Positions 46,129 through 58,547 of a stretch of 64,000 nucleotides of DNA are shown piece by piece. The DNA lies in assembly GCA_963854835.1 (NCBI GenBank), contig OY978525.1:97853388-97917387 (forward strand), given 5' to 3'. Each line of letters opens with the position of its first letter. Within the stretch, counting starts at the first letter, position 1. Under the pieces are notes generated by a model. That model saw only the letters and a program-made list of their open reading frames with translations. It was not told where the DNA came from and did not search any database. A program made the position numbers and the translations under genes. This DNA is from Megamerina dolium (lineage: Eukaryota; Arthropoda; Insecta; Diptera; Megamerinidae).

Positions 46129-49100
46129 ATGGATAGGGCGCTAATAAAATCGATTTACTTAATATTTTACATGTTAACATTATTTTTATGTGGTACAATA
46201 ATATTTCTAATTGGATTTTTCCCAATATCATATGACAAATTTGAGGATGCCAAGAAGGGAAATTCTAAATATATTCGACCCACAGAGTTGGAGGGATATG
46301 AGTAAATAATATTGTTTTAATGCTTCTTGCAATAACAAGTGATTGTGTATTTCAGGATAACGCCTCCATTGAAACAGTATAATCAGACGGTATTTGTGTT
46401 AGTAGATGCTTTGCGTACAGATTTTGCTAGTGGAACAAACATGCCCTTTTCATATAGTACTACATGCGCTCATATAAACTTGCGAGTGGATGTACCAACA
46501 GTCACAATGCCTCGTCTAAAAAGTCTTGTTACTGGTACTCTTTCAAATTTTATAGATATCCTTCTAAATCTAGGACAAGCCGAACAACTTTCGGATTCGC
46601 TATTACATCGTCTGAAGCAGCGTGGTGATAAAATTGTATTTGCCGGTGATCGCACTTGGGTAAATCTTTTTCCTCATATATTTGAAAGAAAATATCCAAA
46701 TATGGATTCATTTTTTGTGCAGGATTTTTATGAGGTAATGCAATTATAGAACTAACAAGATTTTGCAATATTTTTTAGCACATTTAATTTTTTTTTTAAG
46801 GGTGATCGAAATGTGACAAAAATACTTCAAAAAGAGTTACAACATAATGAATGGCACATGTTAATTTTACACTATCTCGGTTTGGATCACATAGGCCATG
46901 TAGAGGGAACAGAAAGCTTGAAAATTCCAAATAAATTAAAAGAAATGGATGAAGTTATTCGTGTAATTTATAATAATCAGGTAAAATTATAAGTACTTGC
47001 ATTCGTATAGGTATCAATAGATCTTTTGGTGGCAGTGCATACCCAATTTAAAATTCTAGTATTTTCATAATCAATTAATACTATTAACTGGCGATCATGG
47101 AATGCGTAACGGCGGAGGACATGGTGGTAGTACCACAGAGGAATTGAATGTGCCACTTCTATTCGTTGAAAGGAATTGTACTAAAATGAGGTACCTCAAC
47201 AAATAGTATTGTAGTAATTATAATGGTTTTAAAGTAGCATTTATTACAGTTTCAAAAATATTGATTATCATCAAATCGATTTGACACCCACTCTAGCTCT
47301 CCTACTTGGAATAGAGATACCTAGTGCTTCAATCGGCTGCTTGATACCAGAATTACTACAGCGCCTATCATTAGAAGATCAACTTTATGCTTATTATTAT
47401 AATACAGCCCATTTGATGAACAGAATAAACAAAAAATTGGGTAAAGCGAACGTAGAAAAAGCCGGTATGTTGTGAAATATAGAACAGCTTCACATATGCA
47501 TGCTAACCAAATTGTGTGTGCAGATTATTTTCAATGGTTTATAGATGCGAGAACAGCTCACAAAGAATTTTTAAGGTTGAAACATGAAAATATTATTAGT
47601 TCATTTGAGATGGAAAACGCCAAATTAAACTATATACGTGCATCAAAGACGATATCGTCTAAACTATCCGAATCACTCGTACGCTTTGATTATGCTTTCA
47701 TAGCAATTGGTCTCTCTTTAGCCGGTATCGTAAGTTGTGTCATGACCTTTAGCTAATCGATTATAATTCGTGAAAATATTTGTATGCCAAATTTTCAGAT
47801 TACCATATATTTAATTATATATATAATGTTCAAAGATGCATATCACCTGAGTCCACATTATTCTTTTACATTATTACTAACGCTATTGGTGTTTGGCGCT
47901 GCTGTTATTATTAGCATTTGGTGCTACTACATGGGATACATTGTAACAAATAATTTATTGTTAACATTGCCAATTGCTGCTGCATTACAAGTACTACACG
48001 GTGTTTGCCACTTTATGAAACAACTTGTACTACGTGTAGAACATCATAGATGTTTTAGACTATTGTTATCTATGCCGCTGATTATGTTTTTTGGATTTTA
48101 CTTATGCTCGTTGGCATCGTCATCATTTATTGAGGAAGAGCATTTAACTTGGCATTACTTAGGATCGACCATGTTAATGATGTTGCTTGCTAAAAGATTG
48201 CACACGAATTTATGTGGCGTTATTTTTGCCGATAGCATACTTAGCGCAATCGGAGTTATATGGAATATGCGAAATCCTATATTAGTGGTCATGAATCTCA
48301 TATTTTTGCAAAATTTGAGTAATTTGACAGCTCTAAACAAGAGTGAAAACAAATTATTGCTTAGTGTGTTGCTCATTTTCGGTGAGTACAAATCAGTATG
48401 AATATTCCATTCTTTTTTTCAGTCATTTTTTATTTGTAGGTCTTTTCCTAATGTTGCTGTGCATGAATAGCTTTAATTCTCGCAGCCAAATGATAGCTGC
48501 AATCTTAGCTGCCATTTGTATTTATTGTTTTCACGGCTTAAATGGTTTAGTAATATTTTCAAAAATGAAATTCAGCCCTGTTAACGTTCTACTACTTAAT
48601 TGGACCTGTATTGGTATTGTATTTCTAATCGGTTGTACAAAATACAGTCCAATTGGATTCTTATCAACAAATCTATCGTGTTTACTTCTTCTCTCGGCTC
48701 TATTACATAAGCCCCAGAATGTAATTTTGCTTCCTGCAATGCTGCATACATTACGATCGTCATTCGAATTACACAATACCCAGCACCTTTTCAAAGAACA
48801 ACACAACAATATGTGTACTGAATATACAATTGCACAAAAAGCCGCGTTAACAATATTTGTAAGCAAGATGTTCTACTTTTATCAGGTATTCAATGATAAT
48901 TTTTTACGTACCTGTTTTATTATAATACTCTATATTTCTTCTCAATATTATATAGGGCAATTCCAATAGTTTGGCGACAATAGATTTAAACCCAGGTTAT
49001 ATTGGGCAATCCAGCTATAATCCAATTTTGGTGTCTACATTTGTAACGCTTAATACATATTGTGCGCCAATTTTAGCTTTCCAATACCTCGTCATAGAAG

Positions 49101-49369
49101 TGCTACAGATGCAACAATACAATAATGGATTAAAAGGAAAACAACAAAATATATTGGAGAAACGAAAATATTTTGAATGTATCTTAAATGTGTATACGCT
49201 ATGTACAGTGATACCTGTGTCAGCGTACTTGTGTTTATTAGTGGTATTTCGATATCATTTATTTATTTATTCAGTATTTGCGCCAAAAGCGCTCTACGAC
49301 TGTTTTAGTATATTTGTATTTTATTTAAAATATTTATCTATAATGTTTTATTGCAATTTTTTAAGATAA
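46129..49369 (+). CDS. PIGG: GPI ethanolamine phosphate transferase 2 (PIGG)
   Basis: ER membrane enzyme that adds ethanolamine phosphate to the second mannose of the GPI anchor. Nine exons: 46129-46301, 46356-46734, 46801-46980, 47060-47190, 47250-47464, 47524-47729, 47799-48381, 48440-48885, 48956-49369; 2727 nt, 908 codons plus stop, phases consistent. An N-terminal membrane anchor (residues about 8-33) is followed by the lumenal alkaline-phosphatase-like domain. VDALRTDF carries the first metal ligand. TVTMPRLKSLVTG carries the likely nucleophile threonine. The remaining metal ligands are in HYLGLDHIGH and GDHGM...GGHGGSTTEE. Exons 6-9 encode many hydrophobic helices. The VPTVTMPR...GTLSNFIDI stretch favours PIGG over PIGO or PIGN. 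The family is usually about 980 residues; the shorter length comes from the variable C-terminal half. Confidence 0.9.
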
Positions 49370-50427
49370 TATACATAAAAGTATCAATAGTGCACTTACT
49401 TTGTTCAGCTTACCATGTACCAGCTTTAGTTGTAATGAAAGACGTGCGCGAGTTACGTTTCAGACGCAACCTAACAACCTTCTTCCGCTATAATTCTTCA
49501 ATTAAGCTATTTTTGAACTATAAAATATTTTCAACAGAAACGCTGAAAATATTTTCCGACACAATTTATTTTGTTTTCTTTTAATTCAGAATATATAATG
49601 AATTTGAATTAGTGCATAATTGCATTTCTGCAATCCAAAATATAAATACACAGATGCAACCTAACATACTTTTTCCGTTATTAAACTGTAAAATATTTTG
49701 AACATAAACGCTTTGCAGCTTTTTTCTTTCTATTTATAAAGTAAATTTCTTATTTTTCAATTGTGGAACGAGGCAGCTTAGAAAAGTTAAGTTAATTAGT
49801 CTTAAGGTTCATGCAAACCAAAATAGCTGAAATTTGTGAAGTAAATAAATTTTCAAAAACCGTTGTTGTTGTTTTTTGGAAACATACCCCTATCTCTATC
49901 CCTTAGAAGAGCTGACCTACAAAATTGATGTTATAAAATCCATTGCTTCGATCCTTAGAGTCGCACCTAGAGGGAAAATTAATAACAGACACCAGTGATT
50001 TTTATCTCCGAATCATAAACCTATCTCCTCCCATACAGGGGGTTCTCCTATAAAATTGACGGATTACTTCAAATAGGACCCCAACGCATCCAGAAGGGCA
50101 AGACTTACTTCATTCATTTTATCTTTGCTATATTTATCTCAAACATACTTATGCCATATCTCCATCTCTTAAGGGAACACCCATTTAGTTGCCTAGGAAC
50201 CACTACCACTGCGACCACTATTACTTTTACCTCTTCAATATTCCCCCCCGTATATTACAGCCGAACCTCTTCCCTTAAGGCGGCTGCCATACAAAATAAA
50301 TATTTCCTTATCTTTCATTAAACAAAAAGCGTATATAAGGTAATTGTTAAATTCATGTATTTCAAATTTATATTTATATAATTAAACTATTTAAATACGG
50401 TTTTAAACTTACATTTTATATATATTG

Positions 50428-50507
<80 letters not shown>

Positions 50508-51866
50508 CTGCTAGCCAGAACTGGGTAATTATATGGTTAATATGTGAGTAGCATTTTTTTAACCCTCTAAAGTGGTTAAAAAAGTGGGTAACTTTGTATA
50601 GGCGCTGGGAAAAAACTAACCACTTTCCCCTTGTGCGTATGATCTCGCATCCCTGTCGCTCTTATTCAGCAACGTCATAAAGAAAACATATAGCTATACT
50701 CCTCTAATTAAAACAATATTAATAATATTAATCCGAACCCCTACTGAGTTAATAATATATATTACTCCAACGACCTGCAAATGAAAAAATTAAAATTAAA
50801 ATTAATAAAAACAACGGATATATTGAATTTATTTCTATAATAAATTAATAATAAACCGGAGAGTCACTGACACGAATAGGCTTCTTTATTGTGTTTGCAA
50901 GTGTAGAAAATGCAGTTGAAGACCGCTGTAAACTTATAATGTGCACAACATACTACACGACATTCCAGACTATAAATTCGGCAAATATGATCACACAAGA
51001 TCCTCAGCACTGCAACAAAGACTGCATGTGACCACAATTCACTTTTGCCGAATTTATGCTCTGGCTCATTTTCGACTGCTAACTGAAGCACTCATCATCA
51101 GTTGCATTTTAATAAAAAAAAATAAACACATTAAAATCACGGCAATGGATTCAATGTTAATCCATTTCAACCTTACTTCCATTTAAATAATAAAAACAGC
51201 ACTTTCACTTTTCTTATTTTAACTTGCGTACGTATTCAAGGAAAGGTTGCAATAGCTACAATATAACAAAACAAAAATATATTGTAAACAATTTACTTAC
51301 TTCAGCTATTGGCTGTTTTCAAAATATGATATTGCATTGTGTGTGTCCTTCCTTGCTTGCTTGTTCTGTGTTAAAAGAAATATATTAAATAAAATCAACA
51401 AATTTTATCGAATTATTTATTTTATTTACCAATTTGAGCGCCTTTTCGCAAAATTTTCACACTTCAACATTTTCAGACTTTGTCAAAATTATTAACCCTT
51501 TGGTTGAGCACAAGATTTTGAATGAAGATTTTTAAATTTTTGAAAGCAAAACAATGGCTTTTAAACAAATTTTTGATCATTTTGATTATAGTTACAATTA
51601 ACGAAAGATATATAAGTTATTGTAATTACAATGAAATTAATACTAATCGAAAAGAAAAAATACACAAATGCATTTTAGAAGTTTGACCCTCATACGTAAT
51701 CAGGGGTTAATGTGTCAAAATAATTTTGAATTTATCACTTCGACAGATTTCATAAAGCTAAAATGAAAGCTCATATTATTTTGTCAATTAACGTCATGCT
51801 ATTTCATTCGCACTCATTACATGAAAAATAAAGCAATAAGATATATCCCAGAAATATGCATTAGTA
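49370..51866. other. Spacer between PIGG and the gypsy element
   Basis: 2.5 kb, AT-rich. A (TA)n tract of about 75 bases occupies 50430-50505. Short ORFs at 50864-51186 on both strands overlap each other and match nothing known. No gene or element end identified. Confidence 0.5.
50430..50505. repeat. (TA)n microsatellite
   Basis: Uninterrupted TA dinucleotide tract in the spacer downstream of PIGG. Confidence 0.95.
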
Positions 51867-53635
51867 ATAAAATGATCACTCGTGTGATTATTAAAAAAAT
51901 CTCCTTACAGTCGGCTGGGGCCGACCAAACTATACCCTGCATATGTAGATTTATATATAAAAAGTTTACTCGAATATCCAACTTTTCTTTTATTTCCACT
52001 TTTCGAGAAACAATTTTTGCATATACTACTAATTTACACCCGAAATATGGTTGACTTTGACGAAGTAAAGGGATTTTAAGATAATTTCGAGGCTTAGTAT
52101 GGGAGCTATGAAAAAGGGGGCGTGGCTTACCACTTTCTAGTAAATCCAATTAATTTTTCAATGTTAATCCACACCTTAAATTTGGTGTCCTACGTTGAAT
52201 ATTTTCTAAGTTATGGTGGTTAACATTTTTGTTTAATTTCCTCAACTTTGTATGGGAGCCCCAATAAGAAGTGGGCGTGGTACGCTGATTTTTCGCCAGA
52301 TTATTTCCGACTACGATATTAATTTAAGTGTCAATTATGGTTATTGTAGACATAAGATTGCCGAAGTTACAGCTGTTTCAATTTAAAATTTGTATGGGGG
52401 CTACGATAACCATGGGCGTGGTGCGCCCATTTTCTGTGAGCCTAGTTGCTCGTACAATATTAATCCACACCTTAAATCTCGTTATTCTACGCTGAATAGT
52501 TTGCAAGTTATAACCGGTAACATTTTTTTTAATTTGTATGGGAGACCCAAAAAGGAGTGGGCGTGGCACATTGATTTTCTGCCATATCATTTCCGACTAC
52601 CGTGTTAATCTAAGTGTCAATTATGGTTATTCTAGACAGAAGATTGTAGAAGTTACAGCTGTTTCAATTTAAAAGAAGTACAGACACTTTGTATGGGAGC
52701 TACGCTAGAAAGTAGGCGTGGCTCATCCACTTTTGGTGAGGTTATATAGTAGTATAATATAACTCTACGTGCAAAATATTGTTGTCCCAAGTGGTATATT
52801 GTGTGAGTTATAGCAAGTTAAAGATTTTGAAAATTTCGAGGTTAGTCGCTTTGAATGCTTGGTGTGGGCGTGGTTATTGACCGATCATGCCCAATATCAA
52901 TCCCCTCCGTACCCTTGGATCATAGATTACTTATGCCAAATTTCATCGAAATAGCTCAATATTTACTCAAGTTATCGTGCGAACCAGCCAGGTGACAGAC
53001 AGACGGACGGACGGACGGACGGACGGACGGACGGACGGACATCGTTAAATCGAAAATTTAATCGACGCTGATCACGAATATATATCCATGTCTATATCTC
53101 CGGAGATTCCTTCAAGTGGACACAAACATCTGACCGAAATGAATATACCATGCATATTGCATTATGCAGGGTATAAAAAACTAATGTTCTTTTTTTGTTT
53201 GGGAGCTAGTGCTCTTTATTTTGGGAGCTAGTGCTCTGTATGAATTGAGTTTATTAACTAACTTACAATTTAATATTTTGAAATACTTATAATTATGTTG
53301 TGCCGAATTTCCTATGCGGCGAATAAACAGTTGTCTTTTTGATTTTGCAAACTTGCATTTAATGCATTGTTTCTTTGCAGCTTAATTCTTTTAATTCGCA
53401 GAATATTTGTCAGCACCAAGCGTGTGTTGACACAAATTGTATTTCTCAATAATTATGTCTTGCTCAACAAGTATGTTTGTTATCAGTGACATAGTTATGG
53501 AAAAGGATTAAGTTGCAAATAGGAAACGTGTGTGACAAAATGACAAAAAAGAATATATTTAAACAGAAAAAACAATGTACAAAATGAAAGGTAATCATTT
53601 ATTAAATGATTACGCGGTGGGGTGTTATTGTAACT
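51867..53635 (-). repeat. 3' LTR of the gypsy element, interrupted
   Basis: Two parts, 51867-51899 and 53176-53635, together about 490 bp, match the right LTR; the middle is an inserted repeat. In element sense it starts AGTTACAATAACACC directly after the purine-rich tract GGAGGGGG, so the end of env overlaps it. Both LTRs share a doubled TTTGGGAGCTAGTGCTCT motif (about 53198-53240). Confidence 0.85.
51900..53175. repeat. Non-coding dispersed repeat inserted in the 3' LTR
   Basis: Begins near a TATACCCTGCATA (51931-51943) and ends TATGCAGGGTATA (53163-53175), an inverted pair. Inside is a tandem structure of about 290-300 bp: the block with GTGTCAATTATGGTTATT recurs at about 52330 and 52615, and CACACCTTAAAT at about 52170 and 52466. 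Each subunit has TATGGGAGCTA and GGGCGTGG motifs. A (GGAC)n run lies at 53003-53040. No protein. Its absence from the other LTR shows it arrived after the gypsy copy. Repeats with such ends are common in flies; the class is unknown to me. Confidence 0.75.
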
Positions 53636-55152
53636 CCCCCTCCGTTAGATTGAGGCTCCGACGAAATTTCGAAAACTTGTACATTTTTTTTTCGTATAAT
53701 AGATACAATTACAATTATTATAGAAATAATTAATATTGTTACGCTATTAGTTGCAATGTTTACAGTTTTATTAATTTTATGGCTTTTTGTCAAATTTTCA
53801 AAATTTTCTTCATATTTTATTTGTTTAATATATAGATCGTTTAAATTTAATTCAACAAATGTTTGGTTTTCTTTTATTTTTGTTATTAGATGTGTTTGTA
53901 TGAATTTTTCTTTAAAGGTAAATTTATTATTATAAAAGGTTTTGTTACCAATGCTTATTTTACAATTTTCAAAGATTATTAGGAATGTATGCACATTGTT
54001 AGAATAATGTTTTTTATCATTACAATTATTTGTAAAAGTTTTAAAGAAATTCTTGAATAAAATAAGTCCTGGTCTTATTTCTTTTATTTCAGTTATATTA
54101 TTATTAACTAGCATGCAACTGGCTTCATTATTTTCAACAATATTTCTAATACATTTATTGTTTACTATTTCTAAATCCTTATACAGTTGAGTTACATTAG
54201 GATAAAACATTTGTTTATTTTTATCTATTAATATACGATTTCTTGGTAAGTATAAAGATTTATTGAGCTTGTTTGGTATTGGTTCTAAAATTATTTGGGA
54301 AAAGGAAGAATTGGAGAATATTGGAATGGATAGGATAATAATGATTTGATTGTCCTGGAATGAAATGGCTACCTTAGTCTTGGTGTATGTCTCGAAGTTA
54401 TCTATTATTTCTATTTCTTTGTCATTCAAGAGGTCTGTGGGAATAATGCCTAATTTACTAGTAAAAATTACTCGGCCAATATCATCTATGTGATTCTTTA
54501 ACAAATTTATGTCGCTATCAATCTGATACAGATGCTTCATGAACGTAACTTCATCTTCTAATGTAGATATCCTGTTTTGGATTTCATATTTAAATTTATT
54601 AATATATTTCCCGACAATTTGTTGTTGTTTATTTATATGTTCCGTGATATTTTGAATTTGCGAAGAGAGTGTTTCGCTTACTTGTATTACGCTACTAATT
54701 TCTAACGAATTCTTGTCAGTGTTTCGTGTGAGATTTGCAAGGGCGGCTCTTATTTCTACTTCGTCCTCGCTGTCCATATTGCCTGTTATGAATTTTATGC
54801 CTTTACCTAAACCGTCTATTAGTCCTCGTCTGTTTCTAAAATGTGGCGTTAGATTATCTAATTTTTTATTTAGTGATTTAAAATTGTTTTTCATGGTGTC
54901 TATTAATGGCTGTAAATCAGATATGGGGCTGTCTATTAATTTTATATTTTCGTTTATATTCTTTAGTGTGTTATAATAATTACTTAGATTGACAAAATGA
55001 AATATTCTATTATAATGATCTATAATATTTATGTCGTCTTCTTTTATTGGGATGTATCCTTCGTTTTCAGTTAGGTCATGTATATCCATGAGTTGAGAAT
55101 GCAATGTCCTTAGAGTAAAGGTCCAGAATAGTATAAGTATCAAGGGTTTCAT
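53602..55152 (-). CDS. env: Errantivirus envelope protein (Env)
   Basis: A 516-residue intact frame for an insect retrovirus-type envelope glycoprotein, a class I fusion protein related to baculovirus F proteins. It has an N-terminal signal peptide (residues about 3-20) and a furin-type cleavage site RNRR (about 106-109) directly followed by a glycine-rich fusion-peptide-like stretch. It has several N-glycosylation motifs, a transmembrane segment near residues 470-487, and a short cytoplasmic tail. The stop lies within the 3' LTR. Translation needs a spliced RNA; the acceptor is immediately before the ATG. It is the only structural gene here besides gag with no visible lesion. Confidence 0.85.
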   Translation of the reverse strand: MKPLILILFWTFTLRTLHSQLMDIHDLTENEGYIPIKEDDINIIDHYNRIFHFVNLSNYYNTLKNINENIKLIDSPISDLQPLIDTMKNNFKSLNKKLDNLTPHFRNRRGLIDGLGKGIKFITGNMDSEDEVEIRAALANLTRNTDKNSLEISSVIQVSETLSSQIQNITEHINKQQQIVGKYINKFKYEIQNRISTLEDEVTFMKHLYQIDSDINLLKNHIDDIGRVIFTSKLGIIPTDLLNDKEIEIIDNFETYTKTKVAISFQDNQIIIILSIPIFSNSSFSQIILEPIPNKLNKSLYLPRNRILIDKNKQMFYPNVTQLYKDLEIVNNKCIRNIVENNEASCMLVNNNITEIKEIRPGLILFKNFFKTFTNNCNDKKHYSNNVHTFLIIFENCKISIGNKTFYNNKFTFKEKFIQTHLITKIKENQTFVELNLNDLYIKQIKYEENFENLTKSHKINKTVNIATNSVTILIISIIIVIVSIIRKKNVQVFEISSEPQSNGGGVTITPHRVII

Positions 55153-55162
55153 CTAAAAAAAA
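55153..55162 (-). promoter_or_regulatory. Splice acceptor for env RNA
   Basis: On the minus strand a run of eight T and then AG precedes the env ATG directly (55150-55152). Env of gypsy-type elements is made from a spliced subgenomic RNA. A matching donor might be AAGTAAGAAT at 59631-59640 in the leader, but this is a guess. Confidence 0.6.
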
Positions 55163-55173
55163 GGAATTTGTTA

Positions 55174-58100
55174 TTAGGGAGGTCTGCCATTTATATTTTG
55201 TAATTTTTTCATTCTCTTAATATGGGACTTATAGTATTTGTAGTTTGTGTCTGTTATAACGTGATCATTGTCCATTTCGGATACTGTAACTTTTCTAAAT
55301 TTTGAGTGATTCTTACCTCCTCTTTCATCTTTCAAATATACTGGTCCTGTTTGAATTTCTATATCTTCTCTATTTTCGTTTAATTTTCTATTATTCTTTC
55401 TTTAGTTTTAATAATTTTATCTCTGATTAAAGGATAATCTTCATGGCTTAATTTGCCATTTTTGAAGTCTATTGGTTTTCTTCCTGTGGTAGAGTGAATG
55501 GTGTTGTTGTAGTACATAATTATTCTGTATATTTTTTCTTCAACAGACTCTGTGTTCTTATCGGGGTCGTGTTTTAATATTCTGACGTGTTCATTAATAG
55601 TATTATGGAGTCTTTCTACGTCTGCATTCGACGTATGATTGTAGTTTGAAGTGTAATGAATTTCTATCTTCTGTTCTCTTAGGAACTCTAAAAGTGGTAA
55701 GGCTTTGAATCCTAATTCGTTATCTACGATTAGTTTTTTGATGCCTCCAACTGTTGAGAGATATTGTGTTAATGCTGTTTTAAAATCGATCCATGATCTA
55801 CTTTTAATTTTTATGGCTTGCGCATGTTTGGAAAATTTATCAATGAATGTCAAAAATAATGTTTTTTCTAAACTGTAAAATACGTCAACATGTACTATCT
55901 CTCCAGGATTTTCCGGAGTTTCAGTTAGTTTGAATTTTTGCTTGATAGGCCTTCTGTCATACTTTTCTTTATTACATATGTCACAGTTATTTATATATTG
56001 CGTTACTCGCAATTTTAATTGTGGATGATAAATTTCAGTTTTCAATTCGTTAAAGTTCTCATTAATCCCTCTGTGATTATTTTTCAAATGCTCTTTTTCT
56101 ATTATATCTACTAATTTGTTTTCATCTATATCTTTGAGTATCTTTTTACACACTATAATTCTGAAATTTCCATTTTCACTAAAGTACTTATTCACAATTT
56201 CAGTCAGTTTTTCATGGACTGCTTCATCGTCTATAAATACTGCATTTGTTTTATCAGGATTGAAGTGATTCTTCAATATAGTTATAATTGTGTCTTCGTC
56301 GAAATTTTTCGCGGAGATTGTTTTACGATTGTTCTTAAATATTTGTTCGTTTTTTATCTTGAGTGATCCGGATGCTGTTTTACGAAGTATTATCTGCCTA
56401 CGATAGAAATTTAATGGATTCCCTGTTTCGACCATATTTGGTGATTCAGTTTCATTTTCATTCATAAACACAACTCTAGATAATGCATCTGCATTGCCGT
56501 TTAACAAACCTTTCCTATATTTGATTTCGTAATCATATTCTTGCAGCCGCAACCTCCATCTTACTAATTTTGAGTTTGGCTCTTTAATTGAAAACAGCCA
56601 TGTTAGAGGTCTATGATCCGTTTCGATAATGAAGCGTCTGCCGAATAAATATGGCCTGAAATATTTTGTGGCCCAAACAATTGCGAGCAACTCCTTTTCA
56701 ATGGTGCTATAGTTTTGCTCTGCTCCGTTTAATGTTCGACTCGCATAACAAATAGGATGGTCTTTTTGTGACAGTATTGCTCCTAGAGCATAATTACTTG
56801 CATCTGTTTGTAAAACGAATTTTTCGTCAAAATCGGGATAAGCTAGTACGGGAGAGTTTGTCAAAAGCCTTTTAAGAGAATCGAAACTTACATTGTATTC
56901 AGGATCTTTAATTTCAACGATTGCATCTTTTCTTAGACATTTTGTCATAGGACGAGCAATTTTAGAATAATCCTTTATAAACTTCCGGTAATATCCGGCT
57001 AAACCAAGAAATTGTTTAATTTCCTTCTGCGTTGATGGCAAAGGGAAGTTCTGGACACAAATTATTTTCTCAGGATTAGGTCTAATGCCCTCATCTGAGA
57101 CAACATGACCAAGGAAATTTGTTTCCCTTTTCATGAATTCGCTTTTGTCCAACTGTATTTTCAGATTAACTTCTTGTAGTCGTTTAAATACCTTAGAAAG
57201 TGATTCTAAGTGCTCTTGTAATGATGTCGAGAAAATGATAATATCGTCCAAATAAACTAGGCAGATTTTATTTATTAAATCTCCTAGAACATTATTCATC
57301 AGCCGTTGGAAGGTGGCTGGAGCTGTTTTCAACCCAAATGGCATACGAAGAAATTCGTAATGGCCGCCTTCTACACTAAATGCTGTTTTTGGAACGTCTT
57401 TCTCATGTATCTCGATCTGATGGAATCCCTTAGCTAAATCAAGTGTTGTGAAATATTGACAACGCCCGAGTTTTTCCAAAATTTCATCTATGTTCGGAAT
57501 TGGGTACTTGTCATTAATTGTAACCTCATTGAGTTTCCGATAATCGACAACAAGCCTCCATTTTCTTTTCCCACTAGCATCCAGTTTCTTTGGCACTATC
57601 CAAACTGGTGCTGAGTATGGCGAATGGCTGTGTCTAATTATATTTTTGTCTAGCATTTCCTGTATTTGTTTTTGTACCTCATTTTTATGTACATATGGGT
57701 AACGGTAAGTTTTTGCAGCGATAGGGATATTATTTACAGTTCTAATTTCATGCTTCATTGCATTTGTAAATGACAAATCGCTTTCTTCTGTATAGAAAAT
57801 TTTATTAAATTTTTTTATAATTGGCAACAGTTTTTGTTGCTCCTCTTGGTTGAGATGGTCTGTACGAATTTGTTCACAAATTGTTCCTTTCGTTTCATCA
57901 TCTTCGAGAGTATAAAAATTTTCTTTTGTAATTTCGTCCGTGTCCTGGGCTTCTAGAATAACCCGTTTTGGTAAATTTCCATTCACTATAACGAAAGCAT
58001 TGATTTTATAGTTTTCTGCTTCGTATACTCCCTCCATTATTTCAATATTCCTATCATTTAACATTGTTTGAGCATTATATATTAAACCATTTTTTTGTTC

Positions 58101-58547
58101 GACTGGCAACATGATTTCGTAAAGTCCTTCTTTTTCGAAGTAGTATTCAATACCATCATTTGCGTATCGAATAGGAATTTTTTGATCACCAATTTCTATT
58201 ATATTGTCCTTTAAATTTATTATAGCATTCATCTTTTATAATATAGTATTTCCAATTAATCCGTTAAAATGGTCATGGAATTTACAGACCAAGAATTCTA
58301 TTTTCATGTCTGGAGTACCACCAAATTCTTCGAAAATTGGAACTGATACTCTTTCGTTTATTGTAACTGTATTTTGAAGTGTTCTAATGTTCAGCGATCC
58401 ACATTGTGTCTTCCACTTAGGATGGCACAAACCAGGGTTGATTATTGAATGGGTTGCCCCTGTATCAATAATAAATTTTAATTTACCTAATTTAGACTTA
58501 ATTATTATATATGGGAGTTTTCCGTCGAGGCTACTTCCTGAAAATTT
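55174..58547 (-). pseudogene. pol: Gypsy pro-pol: protease, RT, RNase H, integrase (broken)
   Basis: Lies in the -1 frame relative to gag. The protease has the DTGAT active site at about 58450. After an in-frame TAA at 58236-58238 the frame is open again from 58232 to 55380 (950 codons). The reverse transcriptase has LVVDYRKLN and YLDD; RNase H has LQTDASNYALG; integrase has the zinc-binding H-X4-H...C-X2-C and the DDE residues (HVDVF, VDNELG, NADVERLHN). At about 55384-55387 the frame changes by one base in a short A run. The last 70 codons (GPVYLKDE, a GPY/F-type integrase tail) lie in the next frame and end at 55174. As written, one stop and one frame change prevent a full polyprotein. Sequencing errors at either site cannot be excluded. 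Confidence 0.85.

Noticed and set aside
58524..58530. GGAAAAC as the gag-pro slippery site
   Set aside because: It does not fit X XXY YYZ; the A AAT TTT heptamer at 58541-58547 does and also gives an open shifted frame.
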